NCBI RefSeq assembly: GCF_003931565.1
Contig: NZ_RRYI01000005.1
Coordinates: forward strand, 62,001-126,000
Source: Caulobacter sp. 602-1
GTDB taxonomy: Bacteria; Pseudomonadota; Alphaproteobacteria; Caulobacterales; Caulobacteraceae
DNA: 64,000 nt
Direction of reading: 5' to 3'
Both the position numbers and the translations under genes were made by a program. The notes beneath the pieces are model-generated. The model had not been told where the DNA came from, did not search any database, and saw only the letters and a list, made by a program, of their open reading frames with translations. Of this stretch, positions 55,839-64,000 are shown one piece after another. Every line of letters begins with the position of its first letter. The stretch's first letter is position 1.

Positions 55839-57260
55839 ATGACCTTCTGGACGCGCCGCAAGGCGCTGGACGCGGTGCTCCGCGTCGAGGAAAGCCGCCG
55901 CCTCAAGCCGACGCTGAGTTGGCCGCACCTGATCGCCCTGGGCATCGGCGCGATCATCGGCACGGGCATCTACACCCTGACCGGCATCGGCGCGGAACGG
56001 GCCGGTCCCGCCGTGATCCTGGCCTTCGCGGCCTGCGGCGTGCTCTGCGTGTTCGCCGCCCTGACCTATGCCGAGATGGCCACCATGATCCCGGCGGCCG
56101 GCAGCGCCTACACCTACGCCTACGCCGTGCTGGGCGAGGGGCTGGCCTGGATCGTCGGCTGGAGCCTCGTCCTGGAATATTCGGTGACCTGCAGCGCCGT
56201 GGCGGTGGGCTGGTCGGGCTACATGGTCGGGCTTCTGAAGAGCGCGGGCGTAACCCTGCCGGCGGCCCTGCTGGCCGGACCGCACGGCGGCGGCGTCGTC
56301 AACCTGCCGGCGGTGCTGATCGTGCTGGCGGTCACCGCCCTGCTGATCCGCGGCGCCAAGGAGAGCGCGGTGGTCAACATCGCCCTGGTGGCCATCAAGA
56401 TCCTGGCCCTGGCCGTGTTCGTGATGCTGACCATCACCGCGCTGAAGCCCGAGAACTTCACCCCCTTCATGCCCTACGGCTTCGCGTCCGAGACCGTGAA
56501 CGGCCACACCCGCGGCGTCATGGCGGCGGCGGCCATCGTGTTCTTCGCCTTCTTCGGCTTCGACGCGGTCTCGACCTCGGCCGAGGAGGTGAAGAACCCC
56601 AAGCGCGACCTGACCATCGGCATCGTCGGCTCGATGGTCGTCAGCACCCTGATCTACATGCTGGTCGCCACCTGCGCGGTCGGGGCCTGGGCCTATAGCG
56701 AGTTCGCCCGCAGCGGCGAGCCGCTGGCCTTCATCCTGCGCAGCCTGAACCACCCCTGGGCGGCGGTGGCCATCGCGGCGGCGGCCGTCATCGCCCTGCC
56801 CAGCGTCATCCTGGTGATGATGTTCGGCCAGACGCGGGTATTCTTCGTGATGTCGCGCGACGGCCTGCTGCCGCACGGCCTGAGCCGTCTGCACGAGCGT
56901 CGCGGCACGCCGGTGAAGCTGACCCTGATGGTCGGCGCCTTCGTGGCTGTGGTCGCGGGCCTGTTCCGACTGGACGAGATCGCCGAGCTGTCGAACGCCG
57001 GCACCCTGCTGGCCTTCATCTGCGTGGCCGTCTGCGTGATGGTTCTGCGCGTGACCAAGCCCGACCTGCCGCGCCTGTTCCGCTGCCCGGCCGTGTGGGT
57101 GGTCGGTCCGCTGGCGGTGGTCGGCTGCCTCTACTTCATGATCAGCCTGCCGCCGGCGACGCTTGGCCGCTTCCTGGCGTGGAACGTGGTCGGGATCGTC
57201 GTCTACCTGCTCTACGGCCGTCGCAAGAGCTTCCTCAACACGCCTTCGACGGCGAGCTGA
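55839..57260 (+). CDS. APC-family amino-acid permease
   Basis: A 473-residue inner-membrane transporter with 12 predicted helices. It resembles the cationic amino-acid transporter/YfnA group: LSWPHLIALGIGAIIGTGIYTLTG at helix 1 and FFAFFGFDAVSTSAEEVKNPKRDL at helix 6. The frame is open upstream, but ATG 55839 with AGGGGA nine bases before gives the natural N-terminus. It is the last gene of the dehydrogenase-peptidase-permease operon, so proline, hydroxyproline or a related amino acid is the probable substrate. Confidence 0.92.
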   Translation: MTFWTRRKALDAVLRVEESRRLKPTLSWPHLIALGIGAIIGTGIYTLTGIGAERAGPAVILAFAACGVLCVFAALTYAEMATMIPAAGSAYTYAYAVLGEGLAWIVGWSLVLEYSVTCSAVAVGWSGYMVGLLKSAGVTLPAALLAGPHGGGVVNLPAVLIVLAVTALLIRGAKESAVVNIALVAIKILALAVFVMLTITALKPENFTPFMPYGFASETVNGHTRGVMAAAAIVFFAFFGFDAVSTSAEEVKNPKRDLTIGIVGSMVVSTLIYMLVATCAVGAWAYSEFARSGEPLAFILRSLNHPWAAVAIAAAAVIALPSVILVMMFGQTRVFFVMSRDGLLPHGLSRLHERRGTPVKLTLMVGAFVAVVAGLFRLDEIAELSNAGTLLAFICVAVCVMVLRVTKPDLPRLFRCPAVWVVGPLAVVGCLYFMISLPPATLGRFLAWNVVGIVVYLLYGRRKSFLNTPSTAS

Positions 57261-57271
57261 GGTCGGTATCA

Positions 57272-57295
57272 CGTCGGCGGCGGACGCCGCCGACG
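57272..57295. terminator. Stem-loop between convergent genes
   Basis: CGTCGGCGGC and GCCGCCGACG pair perfectly around GGAC in the 37-base gap between the permease and the phosphoesterase. It lacks a T-run but is stable and placed to end both transcripts. Confidence 0.55.
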
Positions 57296-57297
57296 CG

Positions 57298-59283
57298 CTA
57301 CTGGTTCTTGAACCTGTCCCAGTGCTCGAAGTCGAAGGTCGGCTTCGGACGGGTCGGCCGAACCTCGAACACCAGGGTGTCGCGGGACGGCGCGCCCTGG
57401 TCACGGGTGACCGTGACGACCGCCGTGTGCATCCCTTCGGCCATGTCCCTGGGCAGGTCGTAGCGCCAGATGTGCGGAGAGTGGTCGGCGCGCGAGCCGC
57501 GCGGCTGGGGCGGCATCGGGGGCAGGCGCTTCTGGCGGCCTTGGACGTAGCCTTGAGTCTCGGGATCGCCCGAGCGGCTCTGGATCGCCGCGCGGGCCAT
57601 GGTCAGCTGGCGCTGCAGGGCGAACGGATCCGACCAGGTCGCGCCGCTGTGGACGGTTTCGCCCTTCATCTCCTGGGTGCGGGTCATCGGCCGGGGCGCG
57701 CCGCCGTCGATGGCGACCAGGACCTTGGTCGTGGAGTCGCCCATCCACACGTCGGCGGTCAGCCAGCTCTGGCCAGCCAAGTCGGTCGGGGTCAGCAGCT
57801 TGACGTCCGGCAGGTCCTGGACACTGAGCGGCGGCACGGGGTCGCGCTTGTCCTCCGGCGCGTCGCGCCAGGCGAAGATCTTGTCGGCCCAGTCGCGGAA
57901 GGCCGGAGTGCTGACCGACAGCCACATGGCCCGGTCGCGCGGCAGGCCGCTGGCGCGGTAGTCGAGCGTGTAGGTCGTCCCTTTGACCACGAAGTCGACA
58001 TAGCCGCGCGGCGAGCCGTCGCCCTGGATGCTCATCGGCGCGCCGTCGATGTCGTAGTCGCCGCCCCACCAGTCGCCGGCGACGGCGCCGGCCACCAGGT
58101 GGCGGAACGGGATGGTCGAGACGCCGACGTTTTCCTTCCAGCCGGCCATCGAGTCGCCGGGCGCCATGTTCTCCAGCGTGTGGCTATGGCCGGTCAGGGA
58201 CAGGGCCGGTCGCCCCTTCACCAGGGCGTAGAGCTCGTCAAGATTGGCCGTCTGGTGGGGCTGTGACTCGCTGTTGTCGAAGCCGACGAACGGGATGTGG
58301 GCGGCGAACACGACCAGCTTCTTCGGATCGGTGGTCTTCAGCACGTTCTCGATGAAGGTCATCTGGTCCGGCAGCAGGCGGCCGGCATAGGTCTTCCAGT
58401 ACTGCTTGCAGAACGGCCGCTCGCGCGCCTCGCGGGGATCCTCGCCGCAGGGGAACGAGACGTTGTCCAGCACGATGAACACCGCCTGGCCCATCTCGAA
58501 CGCGTAGTTGTTGGGGCCATACAGCCGCCGCCACGTGTCGGAGCTGTCGATGTCGTGGTCGGCGTCGTGGTCGTAGTCGTGATTGCCCTGCACCCACCAT
58601 TGCGGGACGCCGATCGCGCCCATCACCTCGGCCGTGCGCGGAATCAGGTGCAGGTCGTCGCTGACGATGTCGCCCAGGGCCAGCAGGCAGGCCGGCTTCT
58701 TGGGCGCGTTGACCAGTTCGCGGACCAGGGAGTCGCGGACATAGCCGACCTCGATATTGGACGCCGGCTGGACGTCGCCCAGCACCGCGCAGTCGAAGGT
58801 CTGACCGGATTCTGTGGGAATGATCGGAAAGTTGATCGCCGAGGGCAGGGGGCCGGTCGGCGGCAGGCCGCCATAGCGCAGGGCCTTGGGCGTGCCGGCC
58901 GGCTTGTGCTGATAGGCGAACCGGGGAACCCAGCGCGTGTCGGTGGGCACGCGCCAGCCGCTGGGCTGGATCACGAACACCGCCATGTCCGGGCGGACCG
59001 GGAGAACGTAGCGGCCCGCCTTGTCGGTCAGCACGACCTCGCGGCTGTTGGAGACCTTCACCCCGGCCACGCCGCGTTCACTCGCGTCCAGGCGGCCGTT
59101 GCGGTTGACGTCATCGAATACGACGCCGGCGATCGTCCTGTCGTCCGTCCGCGCGTCGCGGCGCACGTCGATGTCGGCGAAATAGGGTGTCGTCGGGTTC
59201 GCCGGCGCGGCCAGGGCGGCGCTGGCGCATCCGCCGAGGATCGTTGCGCACAGCAGGGCGATCGGCAGGGAAGTCTTGGTCAC
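57298..59283 (-). CDS. Secreted calcineurin-like phosphoesterase, probable lipoprotein
   Basis: A 661-residue exported protein. GTG 59283 with AAGAGG seven bases upstream gives a signal that ends in a possible lipobox (ILGGCASAA). After it comes a carboxypeptidase-regulatory-like domain (IAGVVFDDVNRNGRLDASERGVAGVKV). The metallophosphoesterase core follows: CAVLGDVQ, LLALGDIVSDD, WWVQGNHDYDHD, VVFAAHIPF and SLTGHSHTLEN. A C-terminal beta domain of about 200 residues ends the protein. It should hydrolyse phosphoesters outside the inner membrane. It is divergent from a TonB receptor, and a DeoR regulator follows the receptor, suggesting a phosphorylated organic substrate. Confidence 0.91.
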   Translation of the reverse strand: MTKTSLPIALLCATILGGCASAALAAPANPTTPYFADIDVRRDARTDDRTIAGVVFDDVNRNGRLDASERGVAGVKVSNSREVVLTDKAGRYVLPVRPDMAVFVIQPSGWRVPTDTRWVPRFAYQHKPAGTPKALRYGGLPPTGPLPSAINFPIIPTESGQTFDCAVLGDVQPASNIEVGYVRDSLVRELVNAPKKPACLLALGDIVSDDLHLIPRTAEVMGAIGVPQWWVQGNHDYDHDADHDIDSSDTWRRLYGPNNYAFEMGQAVFIVLDNVSFPCGEDPREARERPFCKQYWKTYAGRLLPDQMTFIENVLKTTDPKKLVVFAAHIPFVGFDNSESQPHQTANLDELYALVKGRPALSLTGHSHTLENMAPGDSMAGWKENVGVSTIPFRHLVAGAVAGDWWGGDYDIDGAPMSIQGDGSPRGYVDFVVKGTTYTLDYRASGLPRDRAMWLSVSTPAFRDWADKIFAWRDAPEDKRDPVPPLSVQDLPDVKLLTPTDLAGQSWLTADVWMGDSTTKVLVAIDGGAPRPMTRTQEMKGETVHSGATWSDPFALQRQLTMARAAIQSRSGDPETQGYVQGRQKRLPPMPPQPRGSRADHSPHIWRYDLPRDMAEGMHTAVVTVTRDQGAPSRDTLVFEVRPTRPKPTFDFEHWDRFKNQ

Positions 59284-59581
59284 GACAAGCCTCTTGGCTG
59301 AAGACGCCCCTGTTTGGCGGACGTCTGACACATCCCGATGAAGGTCCGCGCGCTGGCGGCGATCTGACTGCCGGCGAGGCCTTCCGTGTGGGGATTTGAG
59401 AGGTTTGTGGCCAAGGTGCTCGCAAATCGCAAGCCAATCTCGCGTGACATGAACATGAAATCAACAAATGTCACATCACATCCACAAATCGCGCCTAAGG
59501 GAGACCGTGGCGAGGGGGCGGCGGCCGGCAGGACGGTCGCAACGCTCGTCGGGCACAAATTTCTCTTTGGGAGAGTCGGTC
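59284..59581. promoter_or_regulatory. Divergent control region, phosphoesterase / TonB receptor
   Basis: This 298-base gap has no credible gene. An inverted repeat GTGACAT (59444-59450) / ATGTCAC (59468-59474) with a 17-base spacer is a candidate operator, possibly for the DeoR protein encoded downstream. GGGAG at 59569-59573 is the receptor ribosome-binding site. Confidence 0.5.
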
Positions 59582-62500
59582 GTGAGGCAACACACTCGAG
59601 CCGGGCGGCGCCTGAGCGGCGTCATGGCGCTGCGGGCGCTGGCCCTGGTCAGCACGAGCATTACGGCGGTCGCGCTGATGACGGCGCCGGCCTTCGCCGA
59701 GGACTACACCAACGTCCAGGCTTCGGGCCGCGTGCAGTCGGCCGAAGGCAAGCCGATCGCCGGAGCGGTGGTGCAACTGACCTCGGAAAGCCTGGGCGTG
59801 AAGCGTGCGGCGACCACCAACGCCAGCGGCGCCTATGTCATCCCGCAGCTGGCCCCGGGGGGCTATGCGGTGTCGGTGTCCGCCGACGGCTATGACGCCT
59901 ACACGGAAAGCGGCGTGCTGATCAGCCGCGCGGGGGCGTCCAACCTCTTCACCCTGGCGCCCGTCGGCTCGGTCGAGGCCATCGTGGTCAAGGCCGGGCG
60001 CATGCGCACGCCGGACTTCGAGATCACCACCACCGGCGCGGCGATCGAGATCGGCGAACTGGTCGAGCGCGTGCCGGTCGGCCGCTCGCTGCGCGACATC
60101 GCCTTGATGTCGCCGGGCGTCGTGCAGGGCTCGTCCTCGGCCAACGGCAGCTTCGCCAACCAGATCTCGATCTCGGGCGCCAGCTTCATCGAGAACGCCT
60201 TCTTCGTGAACGGCCTGAACATCACCAACTTCCGCATGGGCCTGTTGCCCGTGGAAGTGCCGTTCGACTTCTACAAGTCGGTGGAAGTGAAGACCGGCGG
60301 CTATCCGGCCGAGTTCGGCCGCTCGACCGGCGGCTTCGTCAACGCCGTCACCAAGTCGGGCACCAACGTCTTCCACGGCGGCGTGACGGCGACCTGGGAG
60401 CCAGGCGACCTGCGCGACAGCGCGCCTAACACCTTCCGCAACAATTTCCAGGACTCCACGTCCAGCCGCGAGGAGTGGGTGGCCGAGCTGGGCGGGCCGA
60501 TCATCAAGGATCGCCTGTTCTTCTACGGCCTCTACAACCAGCGCAAGCTGAAGAGTTTCACGCCCCAGGCTACCGGCGCCAACGCCACCCGGGTCAGCGA
60601 CGACGCGCCGTTCTGGGGCGGCAAGCTGGACGGCTGGCTGACCTCCAAGCAGCACCTGGAGTTCACCTATTTCGACACCACCAAGGACGTGCGTAACCGC
60701 AGCCTGAACTACGATCCGACGACCAAGACGGTCGGCGCGGAGACGGGCGGCACCAATCAGCGCTCGGGCGGCGAGAACTATATCGGCCGCTACACCGGCA
60801 CCTTCACGCCCTGGTTCACCCTGTCGGCGGCCTATGGCGTCAACAAGTTCCGCGACGGCCAACTGCCGCTGGATACGACCCACGAGCAGGTCGTCGACTA
60901 CCGGACCAACACCGCCGGGGTGAATATCGGCCTGAACAAGGTCACCGACGCCCAGTCGTTCAATGACGACAAGCGCACGTTCTATCGCGCCGACGCCGAC
61001 TTCAACTTCGACCTGTTCGGCGCCCACCACCTGCGCATCGGCTACGACCACGAAAAGAATACGGCGACCCAGTTCTTCGAGACGATCGGACGGGGGGCCT
61101 TCAAGCTGTACCGCTCGAACGGTTCGGACCAGAGCAATCTGCCCGCCGGCGTCGAGTACGTGACGACCCGCGTCTATCGCAACAGCGGCAGCTTCGGCAC
61201 CGTCAACCAGGCCTTCTACGCCCAGGATCAATGGTCGCTGTTCAACGACCGCCTGCAGGTCGAGGCGGGCGTCCGCAACGACCGCTTCGACAACCGTAAC
61301 GCCGAGAACAAGAGCTTCTACGATCCGGGCGACCAGTGGGCGCCGCGCCTGTCGGTCTCCGGCGATCCCTTCGGCGACGGCAAGTCAAAGCTGTACGGTT
61401 TCTTCGGCCGCTACTACCTGCCGCTGCCCAGCGACCTGTCGCTGAAGTTCGCCGGCTCGCTGGTCACCTACACCCGCTACAATCTGCTCAACGGCGTCGG
61501 CGCCAATGGCGACCCGTCCATCGGCGCGGCGATCACCACGGCTAACGGCGTCTCGGCCTGCCCGGATACGGGCGTGTCGAACTGCCTGGTCTCGGCCTCG
61601 GGCCTAGTGGCCGACACCGCCGAGTCGATCGCCCATAACCTCAAGCCCCAGTCGGCCGACGAGTTCGTGCTGGGCTATGAGCGCCGGGTCGGCGACCTGA
61701 TCAAGGTAGGCGCCTATTTCACCCATCGCGAGCTGAACAACATCGTCGAGGACGTGGCCATCGACACCGGCGCGCGCGCCTATTGCGTGAAAGCCGGCTT
61801 CAGCGCCGCCCAGTGCCAGTCGAGCTTCGGCGGCGGTCGCCAGTGGGTGATCGTCAACCCGGGCGAGGACGTGAAGATCCGCCTCAACAGCCTGCCCGAC
61901 GGCTCAAAGCCGGTCGTCACCCTGTCGGCGGCGGACCTGACCTATCCCAAGCCCAAGCGCGACTACAACGCCATGACCTTCACCTTCGACCGGGCTTACG
62001 ACGGCCAGTGGTCGGTGTCGGGCTCGTACACCTGGGCCAGCCTGAAGGGGAACTACGAGGGCGGCGTGCGCTCGGAGAACGGCCAGCTGGCGATCAACAC
62101 CACGGCCGACTTCGACTCGCCGGGCTTCCTGAACGGCGCCGACGGCTACCTGCCCAACCATCGCCGCCACACGTTCAAGGCCTATGGCAGCTACAAGGTC
62201 AACGACTGGCTGACCCTGGGCGGCAACGGCCTGGTCCAGTCGCCGCGCAAGTACAGCTGCATCGGCATCGTGCCCAAGGCCGTCGACGCCACCGCCTATG
62301 GCTATCAGGGCTACGGCTTCTACTGCCAGGGCAAGGTGGTCGAGCGCGGCTCGGCCTTCGAGGGCGACTGGGTGACCCAGTTCAACGCCTCGGCGGTGGT
62401 GACCTTGCCGACGCCGGGCGACCGGTTCGACGCCTCGCTGCGGCTGGACGTCTTCAACCTGTTCAACTCGCACGCGGTGACCGCCTATCACGAGTTCGGC

Positions 62501-62599
62501 GACGTGGGCGGCAGCGGCGCGGCGGACACCAACTTCCGCAAGCCGGTCGATTACCAGACCCCGCGCTACGCGCGGATCCAGTTGCGCGTCGCCTTCTAG
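59582..62599 (+). CDS. TonB-dependent receptor with N-terminal CarboxypepD-like domain
   Basis: A 1005-residue outer-membrane receptor. GTG 59582 is preferred to the upstream ATG at 59468 because GGGAG lies eight bases before it; the signal then ends TAPAFAED. A carboxypeptidase-regulatory-like domain (ASGRVQSAEGKPIAGAVVQL...YVIPQLAPGGYAVSV) precedes the plug (SISGASFIENAFFVNGLNI, VKTGGYPAEFGRSTGGFVNA), in the style of oar-type receptors. The barrel ends in IQLRVAF. There is no STN domain. It is paired with a secreted phosphoesterase and a DeoR regulator; the ligand is unknown. Confidence 0.93.
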   Translation: MRQHTRAGRRLSGVMALRALALVSTSITAVALMTAPAFAEDYTNVQASGRVQSAEGKPIAGAVVQLTSESLGVKRAATTNASGAYVIPQLAPGGYAVSVSADGYDAYTESGVLISRAGASNLFTLAPVGSVEAIVVKAGRMRTPDFEITTTGAAIEIGELVERVPVGRSLRDIALMSPGVVQGSSSANGSFANQISISGASFIENAFFVNGLNITNFRMGLLPVEVPFDFYKSVEVKTGGYPAEFGRSTGGFVNAVTKSGTNVFHGGVTATWEPGDLRDSAPNTFRNNFQDSTSSREEWVAELGGPIIKDRLFFYGLYNQRKLKSFTPQATGANATRVSDDAPFWGGKLDGWLTSKQHLEFTYFDTTKDVRNRSLNYDPTTKTVGAETGGTNQRSGGENYIGRYTGTFTPWFTLSAAYGVNKFRDGQLPLDTTHEQVVDYRTNTAGVNIGLNKVTDAQSFNDDKRTFYRADADFNFDLFGAHHLRIGYDHEKNTATQFFETIGRGAFKLYRSNGSDQSNLPAGVEYVTTRVYRNSGSFGTVNQAFYAQDQWSLFNDRLQVEAGVRNDRFDNRNAENKSFYDPGDQWAPRLSVSGDPFGDGKSKLYGFFGRYYLPLPSDLSLKFAGSLVTYTRYNLLNGVGANGDPSIGAAITTANGVSACPDTGVSNCLVSASGLVADTAESIAHNLKPQSADEFVLGYERRVGDLIKVGAYFTHRELNNIVEDVAIDTGARAYCVKAGFSAAQCQSSFGGGRQWVIVNPGEDVKIRLNSLPDGSKPVVTLSAADLTYPKPKRDYNAMTFTFDRAYDGQWSVSGSYTWASLKGNYEGGVRSENGQLAINTTADFDSPGFLNGADGYLPNHRRHTFKAYGSYKVNDWLTLGGNGLVQSPRKYSCIGIVPKAVDATAYGYQGYGFYCQGKVVERGSAFEGDWVTQFNASAVVTLPTPGDRFDASLRLDVFNLFNSHAVTAYHEFGDVGGSGAADTNFRKPVDYQTPRYARIQLRVAF

Positions 62600-62610
62600 G
62601 ACGCGCGCGT

Positions 62611-62645
62611 CCCCGGCCGGTCTCCCCAATCCCCGCCGGCCGGGG
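62611..62645 (+). terminator. Stem-loop after the receptor
   Basis: CCCCGGCCGG (62611-62620) pairs with CCGGCCGGGG (62636-62645) around 15 bases. There is no T-run. It lies 62 bases before the DeoR start and may partly end or protect the receptor message. Confidence 0.5.
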
Positions 62646-62707
62646 GCGCACTTCATCTATCGGGACTCACGGCATAGTGTCGCGCGGCCCGCGGAGACGG
62701 ACAGAGA

Positions 62708-63463
62708 ATGCTCAAACGCTACGATCGTCAGCGCGATATCCTGAATCTGCTGGAGCCGAACCAGACGCGCGCCATCACCGACATCGCCAAGGCGCTGTCG
62801 GTCTCGGAAGAGACGATCCGGCGCGAGCTGCGGGTGATGGAGGAGGCCGGGACGATCGTGCGCCTGCACGGCGCCGTCCGCCTGCCGCCGCAGGAGATCG
62901 AAGGCCCGTTCGATCTGCGCATGCAGAAGAACGTCGCCGGCAAGACCCGCATCGCCGAGGCGGTCGTCAAGTTCATCTCGGACGGCGACACCCTGTTCCT
63001 CGACAGCGGCTCGACGTCCTGCTTCGTGGCCAAGGCCCTGGGCGAGCATCGCCAGCTGAAGATCATCACCAATTCCCTGGCCGTGGCCCAGGCGGTGCGC
63101 AAGGATCGCGGCCACACCCTGTTCCTGGCCGGCGGCGAGCTGAACGCGGCCTACCAGTCGTTCTCCGATCGTTACGCCCAGGACTTCCTGGCGGGCTTCC
63201 GGCCCAGCCTGTCGGTGCTGACCGTCGGCGCGGTCAGTCTGGAGCATGGCCTGATGGACCACTCGCCCAGCGAGGCGATCATGAGCCGCATCGCCTATTC
63301 GACGGCCAGCCGCGTGCTGCTGGCGGTGGATGAGGGCAAGTTCGGCCGCATCGGCCTGGTCCACACCGCCTCGTTGAAGGATGTCGACATCCTGGTCACG
63401 GACGCCGCGCTGAGCCCGGCGTTCCAGGACGCCTTTTCCCATGCCGAGGTCGTGGTGGCCTAG
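62708..63463 (+). CDS. DeoR-family transcriptional regulator (GlpR-like)
   Basis: A 251-residue regulator. The DeoR winged helix spans residues 6-58 (RQRDILNLLEPNQTRAITDIAKALSVSEETIRRELRVMEEAGTIVRLHGA). The sugar-phosphate-binding domain has the family LFLDSGSTSCFVAKAL and ITNSLAVAQAV motifs. DeoR proteins normally repress and are induced by phosphorylated sugars or glycerol phosphate. It follows the TonB receptor on the same strand and lies near a divergent phosphoesterase, so a phosphorylated product of that system is a logical effector. Confidence 0.92.
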   Translation: MLKRYDRQRDILNLLEPNQTRAITDIAKALSVSEETIRRELRVMEEAGTIVRLHGAVRLPPQEIEGPFDLRMQKNVAGKTRIAEAVVKFISDGDTLFLDSGSTSCFVAKALGEHRQLKIITNSLAVAQAVRKDRGHTLFLAGGELNAAYQSFSDRYAQDFLAGFRPSLSVLTVGAVSLEHGLMDHSPSEAIMSRIAYSTASRVLLAVDEGKFGRIGLVHTASLKDVDILVTDAALSPAFQDAFSHAEVVVA

Positions 63464-63494
63464 GGACCGCCGCCGGGCCTGTCGCCATCGGGCC

Positions 63495-63869
63495 TCAGGT
63501 CGACGGCGCGGCGCTTTGACGCCAGGCGCGCGTAGCGAATTCGACGCTCCACAGCGCCGCCAGGATCGTCGAGACGACGAGCAGGGCGTTGAAGCCGCGC
63601 TCCCAGATCAGGCGTTGGTCCACGGCCTTGATGGCGGGGAGGGTGGTGCAGCGGCCTTCCGCCTTCACGGGGGACGGACCCTTGAGCGCTTCAAGACGGG
63701 CCAGGCGCTCGCTGGTGGCGCGCACTTCGACGCACCGCGTCCAATCCCCCCCGAGGGCGATGGCGTAGGACTTCAAGGGCGGGTCGCGCAGGAGGTCCGT
63801 GACGGAAAAGCCTACGGCGCCGACATAGGCCATCGCGCACAGCGCCATCAGAAGCTTTCGGCTGACCAC
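63495..63869 (-). CDS. Small membrane protein of unknown function
   Basis: A 124-residue protein with two hydrophobic helices (about residues 5-25 and 94-112) flanking a polar loop with two cysteines (TRCVEV, GRCTTLP) that could form a disulfide if periplasmic. I recognise no family. It is convergent with the DeoR gene, 31 bases away. The remaining 131 bases to the window end show no gene; they probably hold its promoter. Confidence 0.6.
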   Translation of the reverse strand: MVSRKLLMALCAMAYVGAVGFSVTDLLRDPPLKSYAIALGGDWTRCVEVRATSERLARLEALKGPSPVKAEGRCTTLPAIKAVDQRLIWERGFNALLVVSTILAALWSVEFATRAWRQSAAPST

Positions 63870-64000
63870 GTCGACATTCCAATTCTGGCGGAGGCGGAAA
63901 ACCGCGGAGAGCGTCGGTCCGAACCCTTGGGCCGCCCGGCAATTTGCTGGTGGTGTGGTGGGCGTCCCCGGCTTCGGGACCTTGGACCGTTCGCGGAGGA

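Overview
The window is about 67% GC by eye, densely coded on both strands, and reads as chromosomal DNA of a Caulobacter-like alphaproteobacterium. The support is several TonB-dependent receptors with their own secreted hydrolases, an ECF sigma/FecR/receptor set, a long-form isocitrate lyase beside a short-chain-fatty-acid-type regulator, a cobalamin riboswitch, and large secreted peptidases. The genus is an inference; no rRNA, tRNA, phage, transposase or CRISPR array was seen.

Layout. 1-440: the 3' end of a periplasmic trehalase. 508-4544: a TonB-dependent receptor divergent from a secreted phytase-family esterase. 4577-5823: a cobalamin riboswitch, cobO and a DUF1636 protein. 5857-8311: a one-helix small protein and a bifunctional class A penicillin-binding protein. 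8564-13720: the glyoxylate shunt (aceA, a 77-residue protein, aceB) divergent from its probable regulator, with a nested palindrome between them. 13799-15857: a transglutaminase-like protein and an unrecognised secreted protein. 15928-22525: ECF sigma factor, FecR, a transducing TonB receptor and a PhoD phosphatase. 22624-28603: a four-gene minus-strand signalling operon (hybrid kinase, CheR, CheB, response-regulator kinase). 57298-63463: a secreted calcineurin-like phosphoesterase divergent from a TonB receptor, followed by a DeoR-type regulator.

The most interesting region is 28990-57260. It joins a TonB receptor, two amidohydrolases of the type that includes prolidases, three DUF885 metallopeptidases, a GH127 beta-L-arabinofuranosidase-like protein, an S10 serine carboxypeptidase, an S9 dipeptidyl peptidase, an internally duplicated secreted protein, an M24 Xaa-Pro peptidase, an amino-acid permease, and three steps of hydroxyproline catabolism (2-epimerase, D-hydroxyproline dehydrogenase-like flavoprotein, DapA-family deaminase). 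A GntR/FCD regulator is encoded inside the cluster. Six promoter regions share a GTATAC-centred motif (consensus roughly GTATACGRTAT) that fits the FadR-type operator pattern. I read this as one regulon for taking up and degrading proline/hydroxyproline-rich peptides. The GH127 enzyme suggests that the natural substrate is arabinosylated hydroxyproline-rich plant cell-wall protein (extensin type). The enzyme families and the repeated motif are seen in the sequence; the substrate and the regulon are inferences.
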